From positions 95,326-159,325 of the forward strand of contig JALHQH010000025.1 of assembly GCA_022842065.1 (NCBI GenBank): 64,000 bases of DNA. The letters are read 5' to 3'. The position numbers and the translations under genes were made by a program. Positions 49,373-59,181 of the stretch are shown piece by piece (position 1 is the stretch's first letter; each line of letters starts with the position of its first letter). The DNA comes from Caldilineaceae bacterium (GTDB taxonomy: Bacteria; Chloroflexota; Anaerolineae; Caldilineales; Caldilineaceae). The notes beneath the pieces are model-generated. The model had not been told where the DNA came from. It searched no databases and saw only the letters and a program-made list of their open reading frames with translations.

Positions 49373-50164
49373 ATGTCAATACAAATGCAATATGTGAACG
49401 GTCATGCCGAAGCAAATGGTGTTATCGCCCACCGTGAAACGACAACAGTGTGTCCGCCCCCAACACTTCCCAAACATATTGGCATCATTATGGATGGCAA
49501 TGGACGTTGGGCGCTTTCGCGCGGTCTGCCACGCATTGCCGGCCATCATGCTGGTGTGGAAAATGTGCGGCGGATTCTTAAAAAGAGCGCGGAATATGGC
49601 ATTAAAGCGCTAACAATCTATGCCTTTTCCACCGAAAACTGGCGACGGCCGGCGGAAGAAGTCAATGGCCTCATGCGCTTGTTAGGCATGACCATTCAAC
49701 GTGAATTGAATGACTTGCATAAGAATGGGGTGCGGATTGTCCATAGTGGGCGGCTGGATGAGATTAATCCCCACCTGCAAAAGCAGATTCGGCATGCCGT
49801 TGATGTAACTGCCCAAAATGAACGCATTACCCTGAATGTGGCATTTAATTATGGGGGCCGGGCAGAGATTATTGATGCGATGCGGCGTGCCCTAGCCGAA
49901 GGCCTTACCCCGGAAGAATTGACCGAAGAACGCCTTGGTCGCTATCTCTATACCAGTGATCTACCGGATCCTGATCTAATTATTCGTACCGGTGGCGAAT
50001 GGCGGCTCAGCAATTTTCTCATCTGGCAAGCGGCTTATGCTGAATATTATGCGACTCCAGCCTACTGGCCAGACTTCGATGAGAAGGAGTTGGACAAAGC
50101 GTTACTTGAATATGGCCTACGTGAACGGCGCTTTGGTCGCGTTCTTAACAAGCACACACCCTAA
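49373..50164 (+). CDS. uppS: Undecaprenyl pyrophosphate synthase
   Basis: cis-Prenyltransferase that makes the C55 lipid carrier for peptidoglycan and glycan synthesis. 263 residues, with a ~33-residue poorly conserved start. [13 protein letters not shown] carries the catalytic Asp; [20 protein letters not shown] and [16 protein letters not shown] are conserved. It is followed by cdsA, as in many bacteria, and connects to the glycan locus by supplying its carrier (inference). Confidence 0.97.
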   Translation: MSIQMQYVNGHAEANGVIAHRETTTVCPPPTLPKHIGIIMDGNGRWALSRGLPRIAGHHAGVENVRRILKKSAEYGIKALTIYAFSTENWRRPAEEVNGLMRLLGMTIQRELNDLHKNGVRIVHSGRLDEINPHLQKQIRHAVDVTAQNERITLNVAFNYGGRAEIIDAMRRALAEGLTPEELTEERLGRYLYTSDLPDPDLIIRTGGEWRLSNFLIWQAAYAEYYATPAYWPDFDEKELDKALLEYGLRERRFGRVLNKHTP

Positions 50165-50272
50165 CTGCTCATTAACCGAAGGGGTGCAGCACGTATTATA
50201 TTTACCGGTAGATTCTTTATCATGCACACTTTATGTAAATGAGCCCAATACAGAACTCATGAGCCGTCGTTT

Positions 50273-51061
50273 GTGACAACCCGCATCGCTGTTGCGCTCA
50301 TTGCCTCATCGATTATTATCCTGCCGATTTGGTTCGGTGGTCCACTCTATACCCTGGCTGCGCTGATTATCGCGCTGAGCGGTGGCTACGAGTTTTATGA
50401 GCTTTTGACGAAGGGCGGCTACCACCCAGCCCCCTTCTTAGGGCTTGTCTGGATTGCCGCGCTCGTGCTCTGTGGCCTTCAGCCCGATCTTGCCCTTCAA
50501 TCCACGGTCATTAGTGCCGGCTTCGCGATTACCTTTGTTTACGCCTTCTTCCAACATGAAACGCCGATTAGTACCTGGTTGGCGACCAGTGTGGTGGCCA
50601 TTTATTTGGGCCTCACGATGGCACAAGTACAGGCGATGCGTTTATTACCGGACGGCTTGTGGTGGCTTGTGCTTGGCTTGTGGATCACGTGGACGAATGA
50701 TACGGCTGCCTATTTTGTGGGTAGTACCTTGGGTCGCCGCAAGTTATGGCCACGCCTTAGCCCCAAAAAAACCTGGGAAGGAACCATTGCCGGCTGGCTT
50801 TGCGCAGCGGTGGGTGGTGGTGTCGTCGTCGCCTTGTTACCTTTACCGCTGAGCATTGCCAGCGGGGTTGCGATTGGCTTCTTTGGTGGTGTGCTAGGGC
50901 TGCTTGGGGATCTCTCCATTAGTGTTCTAAAACGCCAAGTGGGGGTCAAGGATTCCGGCAAACTCTTTCCTGGCCATGGCGGTATGCTTGACCGCCTTGA
51001 TAGTATCCTCTTCGTACTACCCTTTGTCTACCAGGTTGCCCGCTGGGTAATTGGGCACTGA
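50273..51061 (+). CDS. cdsA: Phosphatidate cytidylyltransferase
   Basis: Makes CDP-diacylglycerol from phosphatidate and CTP, the branch point of phospholipid synthesis. 262 residues with about seven to eight membrane segments. The family signature is complete: SVLKRQVGVKDSGKLFPGHG, then GGMLDRLDS. The start is GTG at 50273, 108 bp after uppS. The dxr and rseP genes often found next are absent. Confidence 0.95.
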   Translation: MTTRIAVALIASSIIILPIWFGGPLYTLAALIIALSGGYEFYELLTKGGYHPAPFLGLVWIAALVLCGLQPDLALQSTVISAGFAITFVYAFFQHETPISTWLATSVVAIYLGLTMAQVQAMRLLPDGLWWLVLGLWITWTNDTAAYFVGSTLGRRKLWPRLSPKKTWEGTIAGWLCAAVGGGVVVALLPLPLSIASGVAIGFFGGVLGLLGDLSISVLKRQVGVKDSGKLFPGHGGMLDRLDSILFVLPFVYQVARWVIGH

Positions 51062-51079
51062 CAATGCCACGCCGACAAA

Positions 51080-51751
51080 TCAGGGCAACTTCTGGCGCAG
51101 TGCCATCAGATTTTCTACTGGTGAGCCTTGTTTACTAAAAACGGCACTCCCCAATACCACGCTATTGGCACCCGAGCGGATGACATCCTCAATGGTTTGT
51201 AGATTGATCCCGCCATCAACTTGCAAATCGCAGACTGGGTTAAGTTCTTCCTGCAAACGGCGCATGCGCCGCAATTTGCTGGTCGTTGTCTCGATAAAAC
51301 GCTGACCACCAAAGCCGGGATTGACACTCATCACCAGCACGAGATCCACAAAAGGCAGAATTTCGCGCACGGACTCGACGCTGGTCGCCGGGTTCAAGGC
51401 TACCCCCACCCCACACCCTAGTTCATTAATCCGCTGCACCGTCCGGTTGAGATGCAGGCAAGCTTCCACATGGACAGTGATGCTATTTGCACCGGCAGCC
51501 ACATAATCGTTTAGATAGCGATCTGGCTCATGCACCATCAGATGCACATCTAATGGCAAGATGGTCAAGGCGCGCACCGTCTCCACAATGATGGGGCCAA
51601 AGCTAATATTGGGGACAAACATGCCATCCATGACATCAAGATGGATTAGATCAGCACCACCGCGCTCGGCGGCGGCGATCTCGGCGGCGAGGTGGGCAAA
51701 GTTGGCGGTCAGAATCGAAGGGGCTAGTTTGACCGAGCGCTGGTTGGACAT
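51080..51751 (-). CDS. rpe: Ribulose-phosphate 3-epimerase
   Basis: Interconverts ribulose 5-phosphate and xylulose 5-phosphate in the pentose phosphate pathway. 223 residues. [17 protein letters not shown] at the N-terminus, [17 protein letters not shown] with metal ligands and [19 protein letters not shown] near the C-terminus. Convergent with cdsA (18 bp gap), and the last gene of a minus-strand row. Confidence 0.96.
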   Translation of the reverse strand: MSNQRSVKLAPSILTANFAHLAAEIAAAERGGADLIHLDVMDGMFVPNISFGPIIVETVRALTILPLDVHLMVHEPDRYLNDYVAAGANSITVHVEACLHLNRTVQRINELGCGVGVALNPATSVESVREILPFVDLVLVMSVNPGFGGQRFIETTTSKLRRMRRLQEELNPVCDLQVDGGINLQTIEDVIRSGANSVVLGSAVFSKQGSPVENLMALRQKLP

Positions 51752-51802
51752 GACGTGGCGATCCTCCTCAAGTACACTAGTTGCAAAGGGTGATTAATGG
51801 TT

Positions 51803-52579
51803 TTATGCCGGTGCCGAGGGCAAGAAGGCATCGATAATTTCAAGCACTTTCCACGGTTGACGAAAGATCAAGGCGTGTGGCTGATCAGGGATAATGTGTA
51901 ATTCAGCGGTGGGCAACGCTGCTGCCATTGCCGTCACCAGTTCAACGCTAAAGAATTCGTCAGCGGCACCGTGAATGAGACAGACCGGCAATTGCCAATT
52001 GGCTAATTGATCCAAAGACAGGTTAATTGTCCGTTCAGGATCCAATTGCCGAAAGGCCGGCAAAAGCACTTCCGCATAGTAGCCGGGAAAGTGATGTGGA
52101 TCATGCAGCAAGGCGGTGGCTTCCATCCACCGGCGCCCGGCACGAAACTGCTCCGGCTTGAGTGTTTGATCAGCCGGCTCACCCGTCGGATTCGTGTGGT
52201 AGGTTGTGCTCACCAGGGTCAAACTGGCTGGTGTCACTAGCTGCTGCTGTACAAGCAGTTGTGCAATCATACCACCAGCGCTACAGCCGGCAAGGTGACC
52301 GGTCGTTGTCGCTTCGGCAGCCATCAGTTGGGCCAACTGGCGCGCAATCAACCCATAATGAAAGTCAGCCGGGTGACCATGCGAGCGCCCGTGACCAGGT
52401 AAGTCGGGCAGGAGGATCCGATAGCGTGCGCTAAGTTTGTCGAGCAGCGGTCCCCAGGCACTACGCCCTGTACTCATAAAGTTGTGCAACAAGGTCAAAG
52501 GCAATGGGGCCGGATTAGGACCGCTTGGCTCGATCACTTCATAGAAGATCGTACCCGTATCAGTCGCAAACTCAGGCAT
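51803..52579 (-). CDS. Alpha/beta hydrolase
   Basis: A 258-residue hydrolase. [33 protein letters not shown] and the nucleophile elbow [10 protein letters not shown] (Ser) are clear; Asp lies in GAADEF and the catalytic His in DQPHALIF. The substrate cannot be told. The ATG at 52579 overlaps the preceding stop by 8 bp; a longer frame start lies inside that gene. Confidence 0.88.
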   Translation of the reverse strand: MPEFATDTGTIFYEVIEPSGPNPAPLPLTLLHNFMSTGRSAWGPLLDKLSARYRILLPDLPGHGRSHGHPADFHYGLIARQLAQLMAAEATTTGHLAGCSAGGMIAQLLVQQQLVTPASLTLVSTTYHTNPTGEPADQTLKPEQFRAGRRWMEATALLHDPHHFPGYYAEVLLPAFRQLDPERTINLSLDQLANWQLPVCLIHGAADEFFSVELVTAMAAALPTAELHIIPDQPHALIFRQPWKVLEIIDAFLPSAPA

Positions 52580-53738
52580 CAGCCCCCTCCGGCCGTGCAT
52601 CCCAGGTGCCATCAGTCGGTGGTGTGCCTTTGGTGCCCGCCAGCTTTGCACTGTAGACCTGAAACACTTCCGTGATATCGTCAATCGTGATCAGGCCAAG
52701 GAATTGACCATTATCCTTGATCGCGACCACACGGCTGCCGCCACCGGCCATCAATTCCCAGATCTGCGCCAGATCCTGATTAGAGGCACAGACCGGCACC
52801 TCTTCGGCACGCACCATCACATCAACAATCCGGGCATCAGCGCCAACCTCCTTCAACCCATAGATCAGGCGTGCGCGCGTAAGCACCCCAACAAAGCGAC
52901 CAGAAAGGTCCAAAACCGGATAGTCAGTCTGATAGCTATTCATAATCAGATCGACTGCACGATCGACGCGTTCACTGGTATAGAGATTAACCGCGTTGGG
53001 GGTCAGAGCCTGGCGCGCTTTGACATTTCGCAATACGGCGCGACTTTCCACTGCTTCCTGTTCCGAGCCACCGCCGACATAGACGAAGAAAGCAATCAGC
53101 AGCAAAAAGATCTGGCCATTCAAAATGCCCCAAATGGCAAAGACAGCCGCCATTAACCGCCCGACAAAGACAGCAATCCGCGTTGCCTGCACATAGGGGA
53201 TGGCAAAGGCCAGCAAGGCACGCAGCACTCTCCCGCCATCCATGGGAAAAGCCGGTAACAGGTTGAAGACGCCCAAACCGATGTTCGTAATCAGCAGGTA
53301 GAGCAACAAATTAGAGAGACCAGGCGACTGCATTTGTGTGATGAATTGTTGTACACTCGTCAGCCCGGCAAAAGCACCGGACCACTGCGTTGGTAAAAAG
53401 AGCAACGCCGCAATGACGAAATTGACGATTGGACCAGCGATCGCAATCAAAAATTCTTGCATCGGCTTGTCAGGCATCCGCTCCAAGCTAGCCACGCCAC
53501 CAATCGGTAAGAGTGTAATGTGTGGCACGTTGATCTTGAAGTATTTGGCGACGAATGCATGGCCAAACTCATGCAAGGTGACACAAAGAAAGAGTAACAT
53601 GATGACGAGCACCCCGTAGAGCGCGCCATTTAATGGGCTTTCGGCACCACCGCTATAAATAAACGCGCCCCAAGCCAGAATCAATATAAATGACCAGTGC
53701 ACTCGTACTTCAATACCTGAAACGGTAAATAGTGTCAT
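52572..53738 (-). CDS. Site-2 protease (M50) with two CBS domains
   Basis: A 388-residue intramembrane metalloprotease. Zinc motif HEFGH (56-60) in a membrane segment, [16 protein letters not shown] supplying the third ligand and [20 protein letters not shown] in the loop. The C-terminal third (about 240-370) holds a CBS pair ([20 protein letters not shown] and [20 protein letters not shown]), which typically bind adenosine nucleotides. This is the CBS-type group related to SpoIVFB. The ATG follows AAGGAG; a tandem repeat of the leader lies upstream. Confidence 0.93.
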   Translation of the reverse strand: MTLFTVSGIEVRVHWSFILILAWGAFIYSGGAESPLNGALYGVLVIMLLFLCVTLHEFGHAFVAKYFKINVPHITLLPIGGVASLERMPDKPMQEFLIAIAGPIVNFVIAALLFLPTQWSGAFAGLTSVQQFITQMQSPGLSNLLLYLLITNIGLGVFNLLPAFPMDGGRVLRALLAFAIPYVQATRIAVFVGRLMAAVFAIWGILNGQIFLLLIAFFVYVGGGSEQEAVESRAVLRNVKARQALTPNAVNLYTSERVDRAVDLIMNSYQTDYPVLDLSGRFVGVLTRARLIYGLKEVGADARIVDVMVRAEEVPVCASNQDLAQIWELMAGGGSRVVAIKDNGQFLGLITIDDITEVFQVYSAKLAGTKGTPPTDGTWDARPEGADA

Positions 53739-53752
53739 TGTTACTCCTTATA

Positions 53753-53859
53753 ATGGATAGCGTCATTGTTATTCCGCATGATGGATAGCATCATTGTTAT
53801 TCCGCATGATGGATAGCATCATTGTTATTCCGCATGATGGATAGCATCATTGTTATTCC
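53753..53859. repeat. 28-bp tandem repeat, four copies, in the DUF971-protease junction
   Basis: Copies at 53753, 53781, 53809 and 53837 (the last 23 bp). On the minus strand each unit reads GGAATAACAATGATGCTATC..., containing a Shine-Dalgarno-like GGA and an ATG. The first copy in transcription order includes the TAA stop of the DUF971 gene, and the true protease start has the same layout (GGAGTAACAATG). Confidence 0.9.
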
Positions 53860-54230
53860 ACCAGGAATGTCTGTGGTGGGCCGGCGGGGTGACAAACTGC
53901 ACAGGGACAGCTCGCACGCAATAGGGTGAAGGCATACATACCGGCGTCATGCCCATCAGTCCAGGCCAACCGGATCGCATAGTTGCCTACCAAGGTCGCA
54001 TCGGCGATCTGTATACTGGGCAGTGGGCCACTGCTTAGTTTTAGGATGTCGGTTTCCAGTGCGGCGCTACGGCGCTCTTCGCGACAGGTGGCACAGGGAC
54101 AGTTGGCACGCAGCCAGCGCAAAGCAAATGAGCTGGTATGCTGATCTGTCCACTCGATCACCAATTCACCTTTAGCGCGCTCAACGGCAATCGCTTTGGG
54201 TCTGGTCAATAAATTCAGGGCAGGATTCAC
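53853..54230 (-). CDS. DUF971 family protein
   Basis: A 125-residue soluble protein. Two CxxC sites occur in matching positions: NCPCATC near residue 45 and SCPCAVC near residue 112, fitting the GBBH-like N-terminal/DUF971 fold. IEWTDQHTSSFALRWLRANC is a typical opening. DUF971 proteins are often next to Mrp-type Fe-S carriers; none is here, so metal binding is inferred. The gap to the slipin gene is 17 bp. Confidence 0.85.
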   Translation of the reverse strand: MNPALNLLTRPKAIAVERAKGELVIEWTDQHTSSFALRWLRANCPCATCREERRSAALETDILKLSSGPLPSIQIADATLVGNYAIRLAWTDGHDAGMYAFTLLRASCPCAVCHPAGPPQTFLVE

Positions 54231-54247
54231 AGAAAACTCGCTCTTGT

Positions 54248-55075
54248 TTATTTTTCAGGTTGCGTGGCAGGCAGTCGGTCTGCTTGCGGTTCAATCTCAA
54301 TCTTCCCGCTATTAATATTGCCAACCATCCCCCGCAGCAGCTCAATTGGGAGCGGGAAGATGATCGTGCTGTTATTTTCTGCGCTGATCTCGTTTAGGGT
54401 TTGCAGGTAGCGCAATTGTAATGCCCCCGGCTGGGTTGCCATGATCTCAGCGGCCGCAGCTAATTGGCGCGCCGCCTGCATTTCACCTTCGGCGTGGATA
54501 ATTTTGGCCCGTTTGTCACGTTCAGCCTCAGCCTGGCGTGCCATCGCCCGCTGCATCGACTGTGGCAGTTCCAGATCCTTGACTTCGACAACACTAACCT
54601 TGATCCCCCATGGCTCAGTCTGATCGTCAATGATTTGTTGTAGCCGACGATTGATGTCATCACGCTGGGAGAGCAGTTCGTCCAGTTCGCTTTGGCCCAG
54701 GACAGAGCGCAGCGTTGTCTGCGCGATCTGCTGTGTTGCCATCAAATAGTTGGTGATGTTGACCACTGCCGCTACTGGATCCATCACCCGAAAGTAACAG
54801 ACCGCATTGACCTTAACGGTGACATTATCGCGCGTAATTGTCTCCTGTGCCGGTATATCCAGGGTGACCACACGCAAATCAACCCGCATCATTTGGTCGA
54901 CAATCGGGATAATCAAAAAGAGCCCCGGCCCCTTGGCCTTCACCACACGCCCCAAACGAAAAACTACCCCACGTTCATATTCAGGCACAATTTTGATTGC
55001 TGACCGCAAAATCGTCAGCACCAATACCACAATAACAATTACGGCAGGTAGGTTACCGATCAGACTATCCATCAT
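54248..55075 (-). CDS. SPFH/Band 7 protein, slipin (stomatin-like)
   Basis: A 275-residue membrane-anchored protein: one N-terminal membrane segment, then the Band 7 domain ([44 protein letters not shown]) and an Ala-rich coiled coil ([18 protein letters not shown]). Slipins form membrane microdomain oligomers and are often near NfeD genes or proteases; here a site-2 protease is two genes downstream. The start may be 55075 or 55072. Confidence 0.93.
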   Translation of the reverse strand: MMDSLIGNLPAVIVIVVLVLTILRSAIKIVPEYERGVVFRLGRVVKAKGPGLFLIIPIVDQMMRVDLRVVTLDIPAQETITRDNVTVKVNAVCYFRVMDPVAAVVNITNYLMATQQIAQTTLRSVLGQSELDELLSQRDDINRRLQQIIDDQTEPWGIKVSVVEVKDLELPQSMQRAMARQAEAERDKRAKIIHAEGEMQAARQLAAAAEIMATQPGALQLRYLQTLNEISAENNSTIIFPLPIELLRGMVGNINSGKIEIEPQADRLPATQPEK

Positions 55076-55340
55076 GTTCCCCCATTACACACTTAGTTTG
55101 TCGATCATGTCGATCTTTCAGTAGACCACAACGCTTGTTTATAGGAAGCTCAAAATTTTCTGGCAGCGCCGCACCAAATTGGCCGATCCTGGCGGCGTAA
55201 TATAATAGTCTACTAATTATTGCATAAACGAGCACGCGCGTTTGACGCAATTGCAACTGCTTACTATGATTATGCTCTATCCAAAAGATTATGCCATTGT
55301 CATCATCCACAAACTATGAGATGGGTCACAATTAACCGCT

Positions 55341-56981
55341 ATGAATGTTGCAAAAAATATCCGCCGTCTAACGCTGCTGCTCTCCATCGTGCTCCTGATC
55401 GGTGCGATCCTGGTATTGTTGATCCGTCAGTTGCAGCCATTAATTCAAGTCATTAGCGGGGGGCAGGGGCTGGAAGCACAGCTGCCCATCACCACCCCTG
55501 CATCCCGCCCCACCGCAACCCCAAGCACAGTGGCAGCGCAGATAAGTAACGCGACTGCCATGCCACGGGCAAGTGCCACCCGGCCACAACTTGATCAACT
55601 GCTGCAACGGACACTACAGGCGCCCCAGTTGCCGCTTTCATCAACCCAGTCGATGGCACTGGCGACATCTACCATGACCGCGACGCGCAGCGTCACCACC
55701 ACGCAGTTGACTGCAATCGTCAATGTTGATCTGGCCAACCTGCGCGAGGGGCCAGGTACAGCATACGCCGTTGTCGGCCAGTTACGGCTTCAAGAACGGG
55801 TGGCGCTGATTGCACGCAATGACGCAAGCGATTGGTGGCAGCTTTGCTGCCTTGAAGAGAACACGGAAAGCACGAATACCGCCGTGCCGCGTTGGATCAG
55901 CGCGGCGCTGGTTGAGTTGGAAGCAAATGCCACCAGCCGCCAGCAACAATTGCCCATTGCGACGGCCGCCGCCGTGCCAACTGCGCAAGCGGTAGCCGCG
56001 GCGGCCAGCGGTAGCGGCAGTGGCGCAGGGCCTGGTTTGCCGCCAAGTGGCACTTTCAGTCCCCCCAGTGGACTCAATGGCTTGACGGGGTTGCCCCTAC
56101 CAGGGCAGCGAGCAGGCGCACGACCGTTGATTGTCTGTGTCAACAACGATCCAGCCGCCCGGCCGCAATTTGGGCTAAGCCAGGCAGATATTGTCTATGA
56201 ATACCTGATGGAAGGCTATGGCATCACCCGCTTTAGTGCGATCTTTTATGGCGAGGAGGTTGGGCAAATTGGGCCGGTCCGCAGTGCCCGGCTGATCAAC
56301 TATTATATGGGCGCGCTCTATGATGCGGGGCTCATCTGCTCTGGTGCCAGTGATCGCGTACGCTACAGCCTCAAACATGAAGCCCCCTTTCCCTACCTAG
56401 ACATTGACCTGGATGATCCCGCCAACAGTCGCTATTCGGTCAGCATTGGGAGCGATTACCGCACACGCCTGCGCACAAGTACAACGGGTGGCCGGCGTTG
56501 GCTGGCTGATTGGGGGATGGAACGTGCCCCCCAGTTGCGCGCACTTACGTTTGGGGCAATTAGCAGTAGTGGCAGCGCTGCGGCCACGGTTAACATTCCT
56601 TACCCCTATGGCAGCACCGTCAGTTATAGCTACGATGGTGGTAGTGGCCGCTATCTGCGCAATCTCGCCGGTACCGCGCATGTGGATGGCAACACAGGAA
56701 GCCAGGTAGCGGTAGAGAACGTGATGGTCCAGTTTGTGCCCCACGAGGCCACCGATATTGTCGAAGATAGCCTCGGTAGTACCAGCATCCGGCTCAACCT
56801 TTTCGGCAGTGGCCGCGCCCTGCTCTTTCGCGACGGACAGGCCTTTGCCGGCACCTGGCGCAGTGAGAGCCGCGGCGATCTGCCCCGCTTCTATAATGAG
56901 AGCGGCCAAGAGCTAGCCTTAAAGCCGGGGAAAAGTTGGATCAGCATTGTGCCGGCGACGTATACCATTGGTTATCAGTAG
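55341..56981 (+). CDS. DUF3048 (YerB-like) protein with SH3-like domain
   Basis: A 546-residue envelope protein. One membrane anchor (about 9-28), a Thr/Ala/Ser/Pro-rich linker, an SH3-like segment (VNVDLANLREGPGTAYAVVGQL, about 129-190), a Gly/Ser/Pro linker and a DUF3048 domain (about 250-545: CVNNDPAARPQFGLSQADIVYEYLMEG). DUF3048 proteins such as B. subtilis YerB have no well-established role. SH3 domains often bind cell wall, so this may be a wall-associated protein. Confidence 0.88.
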   Translation: MNVAKNIRRLTLLLSIVLLIGAILVLLIRQLQPLIQVISGGQGLEAQLPITTPASRPTATPSTVAAQISNATAMPRASATRPQLDQLLQRTLQAPQLPLSSTQSMALATSTMTATRSVTTTQLTAIVNVDLANLREGPGTAYAVVGQLRLQERVALIARNDASDWWQLCCLEENTESTNTAVPRWISAALVELEANATSRQQQLPIATAAAVPTAQAVAAAASGSGSGAGPGLPPSGTFSPPSGLNGLTGLPLPGQRAGARPLIVCVNNDPAARPQFGLSQADIVYEYLMEGYGITRFSAIFYGEEVGQIGPVRSARLINYYMGALYDAGLICSGASDRVRYSLKHEAPFPYLDIDLDDPANSRYSVSIGSDYRTRLRTSTTGGRRWLADWGMERAPQLRALTFGAISSSGSAAATVNIPYPYGSTVSYSYDGGSGRYLRNLAGTAHVDGNTGSQVAVENVMVQFVPHEATDIVEDSLGSTSIRLNLFGSGRALLFRDGQAFAGTWRSESRGDLPRFYNESGQELALKPGKSWISIVPATYTIGYQ

Positions 56982-56988
56982 CAAGTTG

Positions 56989-58116
56989 CTATAGCTCGTT
57001 CGCATAAGTAAGATAGCGCTGCTCTGGTTGGGCACCGCGCCGCAACAAAAAGGGGAGACCAGTTGCGGTGGACAAGAAAGGTCCAACGGTCAAAGATTGC
57101 CACCCCTGCTGGCGCGCAGTCATGAGCACCTGTTGCCAGAGCAGCGTGCCAATGCCGCGCCCCTGCCAGGCCGGTAAGACCGCGCCATAGAGCAGTCGCC
57201 CAGCCGTAGCTCCGTGCCGACTACGCCATTGCAGCCAGAGCGCCCGCAGCGGATTCCGTCCACCACGGGCACACCGCACCGCACCAGCCAGATCAGCTTG
57301 TAAGACGACAAACCCAACCACCGTCCCCTCCGCCTCGGCCACCCAAACCGCACATGGCCAACGCTGTAGCCAACTTTGCAAAAATGCCACCTCGCTTGTA
57401 TCCGGCGCGGGATAGTCACCGATGGCCTGACAGGCTATCTGCCAGAGCGGCAGCAGCGCAGACCATGGCTCATGTGCATGGAGTAGCCGCAGTTGCAGTG
57501 TTGGTAGTGAAATCGGGGTTTGCCCTGCTTGGTCGCCCCTCGCCGCCCTTGCCAACGGTAGGTACAAAAGGGTGGTCGCTTGCCACGCGTGTAGAGTACT
57601 CGCCATTAGTTCGGGCAGGTAGGGCGGATTGTAGGGGGTATGCAACGGCGGTGTGACATGAAAGTAGTTCTCTAACACGCCACTTTGTAGCCACGGTGAA
57701 AGCCCCACCGGCCCCACCAGCCGATAGTACCCCTGATGAGCAGCCGCTTCTTGCGCCGCGCCCAATAGGCGATCCAGAGCTTCTTCATCATTGCTGCAAC
57801 TTAACAAGGCCAAGTAGGCCGTGCCCTCAGTCTGACGCGGATCAAGCACAAGCACCGTAGCGGCGACTGGTTCTTCCCAGTAGGCACCGGTTAACCCACT
57901 GCCAGTCGTACGATTGGGCAGCGCTTCCAAATAGATCGGTAGGATCGTGGTGCGGGCCAGATGGGGTACGGCCTGTTTACCAAGTGCAGCGCGTAAGGCT
58001 GGGTATGAGGGCGGCACCCAACGGCGATCATGCGCCTGCAACTGCCACCATTTGTGGACAAAAGTACGTTGGTCCCACCAACTGTCAGCCCGATAAGTCC
58101 GATAGTTAAAATACAT
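56989..58116 (-). CDS. GNAT-family acetyltransferase
   Basis: A 375-residue protein. The C-terminal region has AVWVAEAEGTVVGFVVLQ and the acetyl-CoA loop AVLPAWQGRGIGTLL, then a long helix. The N-terminal ~170 residues (WWDQRTFVHKWWQLQAHDRRWVPP) are a second, less conserved module. The target is unknown. Convergent with the DUF3048 gene (7 bp gap) and adjacent to the presumed origin region. Confidence 0.85.
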   Translation of the reverse strand: MYFNYRTYRADSWWDQRTFVHKWWQLQAHDRRWVPPSYPALRAALGKQAVPHLARTTILPIYLEALPNRTTGSGLTGAYWEEPVAATVLVLDPRQTEGTAYLALLSCSNDEEALDRLLGAAQEAAAHQGYYRLVGPVGLSPWLQSGVLENYFHVTPPLHTPYNPPYLPELMASTLHAWQATTLLYLPLARAARGDQAGQTPISLPTLQLRLLHAHEPWSALLPLWQIACQAIGDYPAPDTSEVAFLQSWLQRWPCAVWVAEAEGTVVGFVVLQADLAGAVRCARGGRNPLRALWLQWRSRHGATAGRLLYGAVLPAWQGRGIGTLLWQQVLMTARQQGWQSLTVGPFLSTATGLPFLLRRGAQPEQRYLTYANEL

Positions 58117-59181
58117 GGCAATCTTTCAAGCAATTTTTGCAGCAATTAAATAATATCAACAATAATAATCGACAATTCTACAAACTAACTATTTAAGAGG
58201 ATGAAATAGCTTGAAAGTCAAAGCATAATCAGCCATTAATCCATTATTAACAAGCACGCTTTAACTTTCCCCAACTGGGGATAACTCTGGGGATAAGTGG
58301 TGTTGACTAGGGAAAACTTAGAATAAGCGATGTGGAGAAAAATTGTAGCTTCAGCAAACACTGGCTGAGAAAATCGCTTTTACCTTAAAGATATTGCGAG
58401 TTTTTAATGATGGTAGAACTCCTATCTAGGTTGTATAAAATTTTACACTTCTACATTTTGTGTAGAACAGGTGTTCATTTCGTCTATACCTCATACTTTG
58501 GCTATAAAATGATTGTTGATACTCATCTGATAACCTTGGCAGAATCTCAGAATTTTGTTACACTAGGTAGACACGATCTTGTTGTCGTTTTCTCAACGAT
58601 TTTTGTATGTTTAGTATCGTTTTGCCAGCAAGCATCAATCCTAGTGTTATAAAGTAGATTAAGCATATCTGCATATACCAACGGCTACGGCTGTTGTCAA
58701 GTAAGCGAAAACGACGCAAGAGTATTTAAAAAACGACTCGTTTTCGCACTTTTTATTGATTAACGTTGCAACAGTAAAAACAAGAGCCACGGACGGCATA
58801 ACAGCGCACATCAACAAAATAGAAACTTAGTTTTTCGTCCACCGACGATGCAGTAAACAATTAGTAATTATTTGCATTTGTAGCATTGCGCCGCGCGTTG
58901 TTACTCCGTGTCAGCAAACGCTCTTCGTCCTCATCACCTCGGATGACTATTCATCATCCACTCCTCTATCAGCCTAGAGGAAAGCTGATCGAAGGCTGAC
59001 CTAGTTAGTACAAGTGACCTACTATAAACGCGCCTGTCAAGCGTATTACTTTGGCGCGCTTTGTCATCGCTCAAGCGAACTACATTGGCGAGCAATCATC
59101 CACTCGTCAATTTTATCATAGCACAGTATTGGCATCAGTGGCTTACCCCACCCTTTGGTCCAATACTAGGAGGGGAAATTT
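58117..59181. other. Gene-free AT-rich region upstream of dnaA, probable oriC
   Basis: About 1 kb without a plausible gene. It has two TGGGGATAA sites separated by 3 bp (58276-58284, 58288-58296), each one mismatch from TGTGGATAA (complement of the DnaA box), and TGTGGAGAA (58331-58339). Long AT-rich runs lie at 58380-58700 and 58750-58870. The location next to dnaA fits an origin; replication activity is unproven. A GCGAAAACGA/TCGTTTTCGC inverted repeat lies at 58704-58747. Confidence 0.6.

Noticed and set aside
53753..53859. CRISPR array from four 28-bp repeats
   Set aside because: Units are contiguous without unique spacers and no cas genes are near; it is a plain tandem duplication.
58465..58476. 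GAACAGGTGTTC, a second GAAC-N4-GTTC core
   Set aside because: It lacks the outer C/G of the uvrA site and no gene starts close downstream. One such core is expected by chance in about 65 kb.
58407..58652. 81-codon frame upstream of dnaA
   Set aside because: Lies in AT-rich origin-like DNA, with no plausible start signal or domain.
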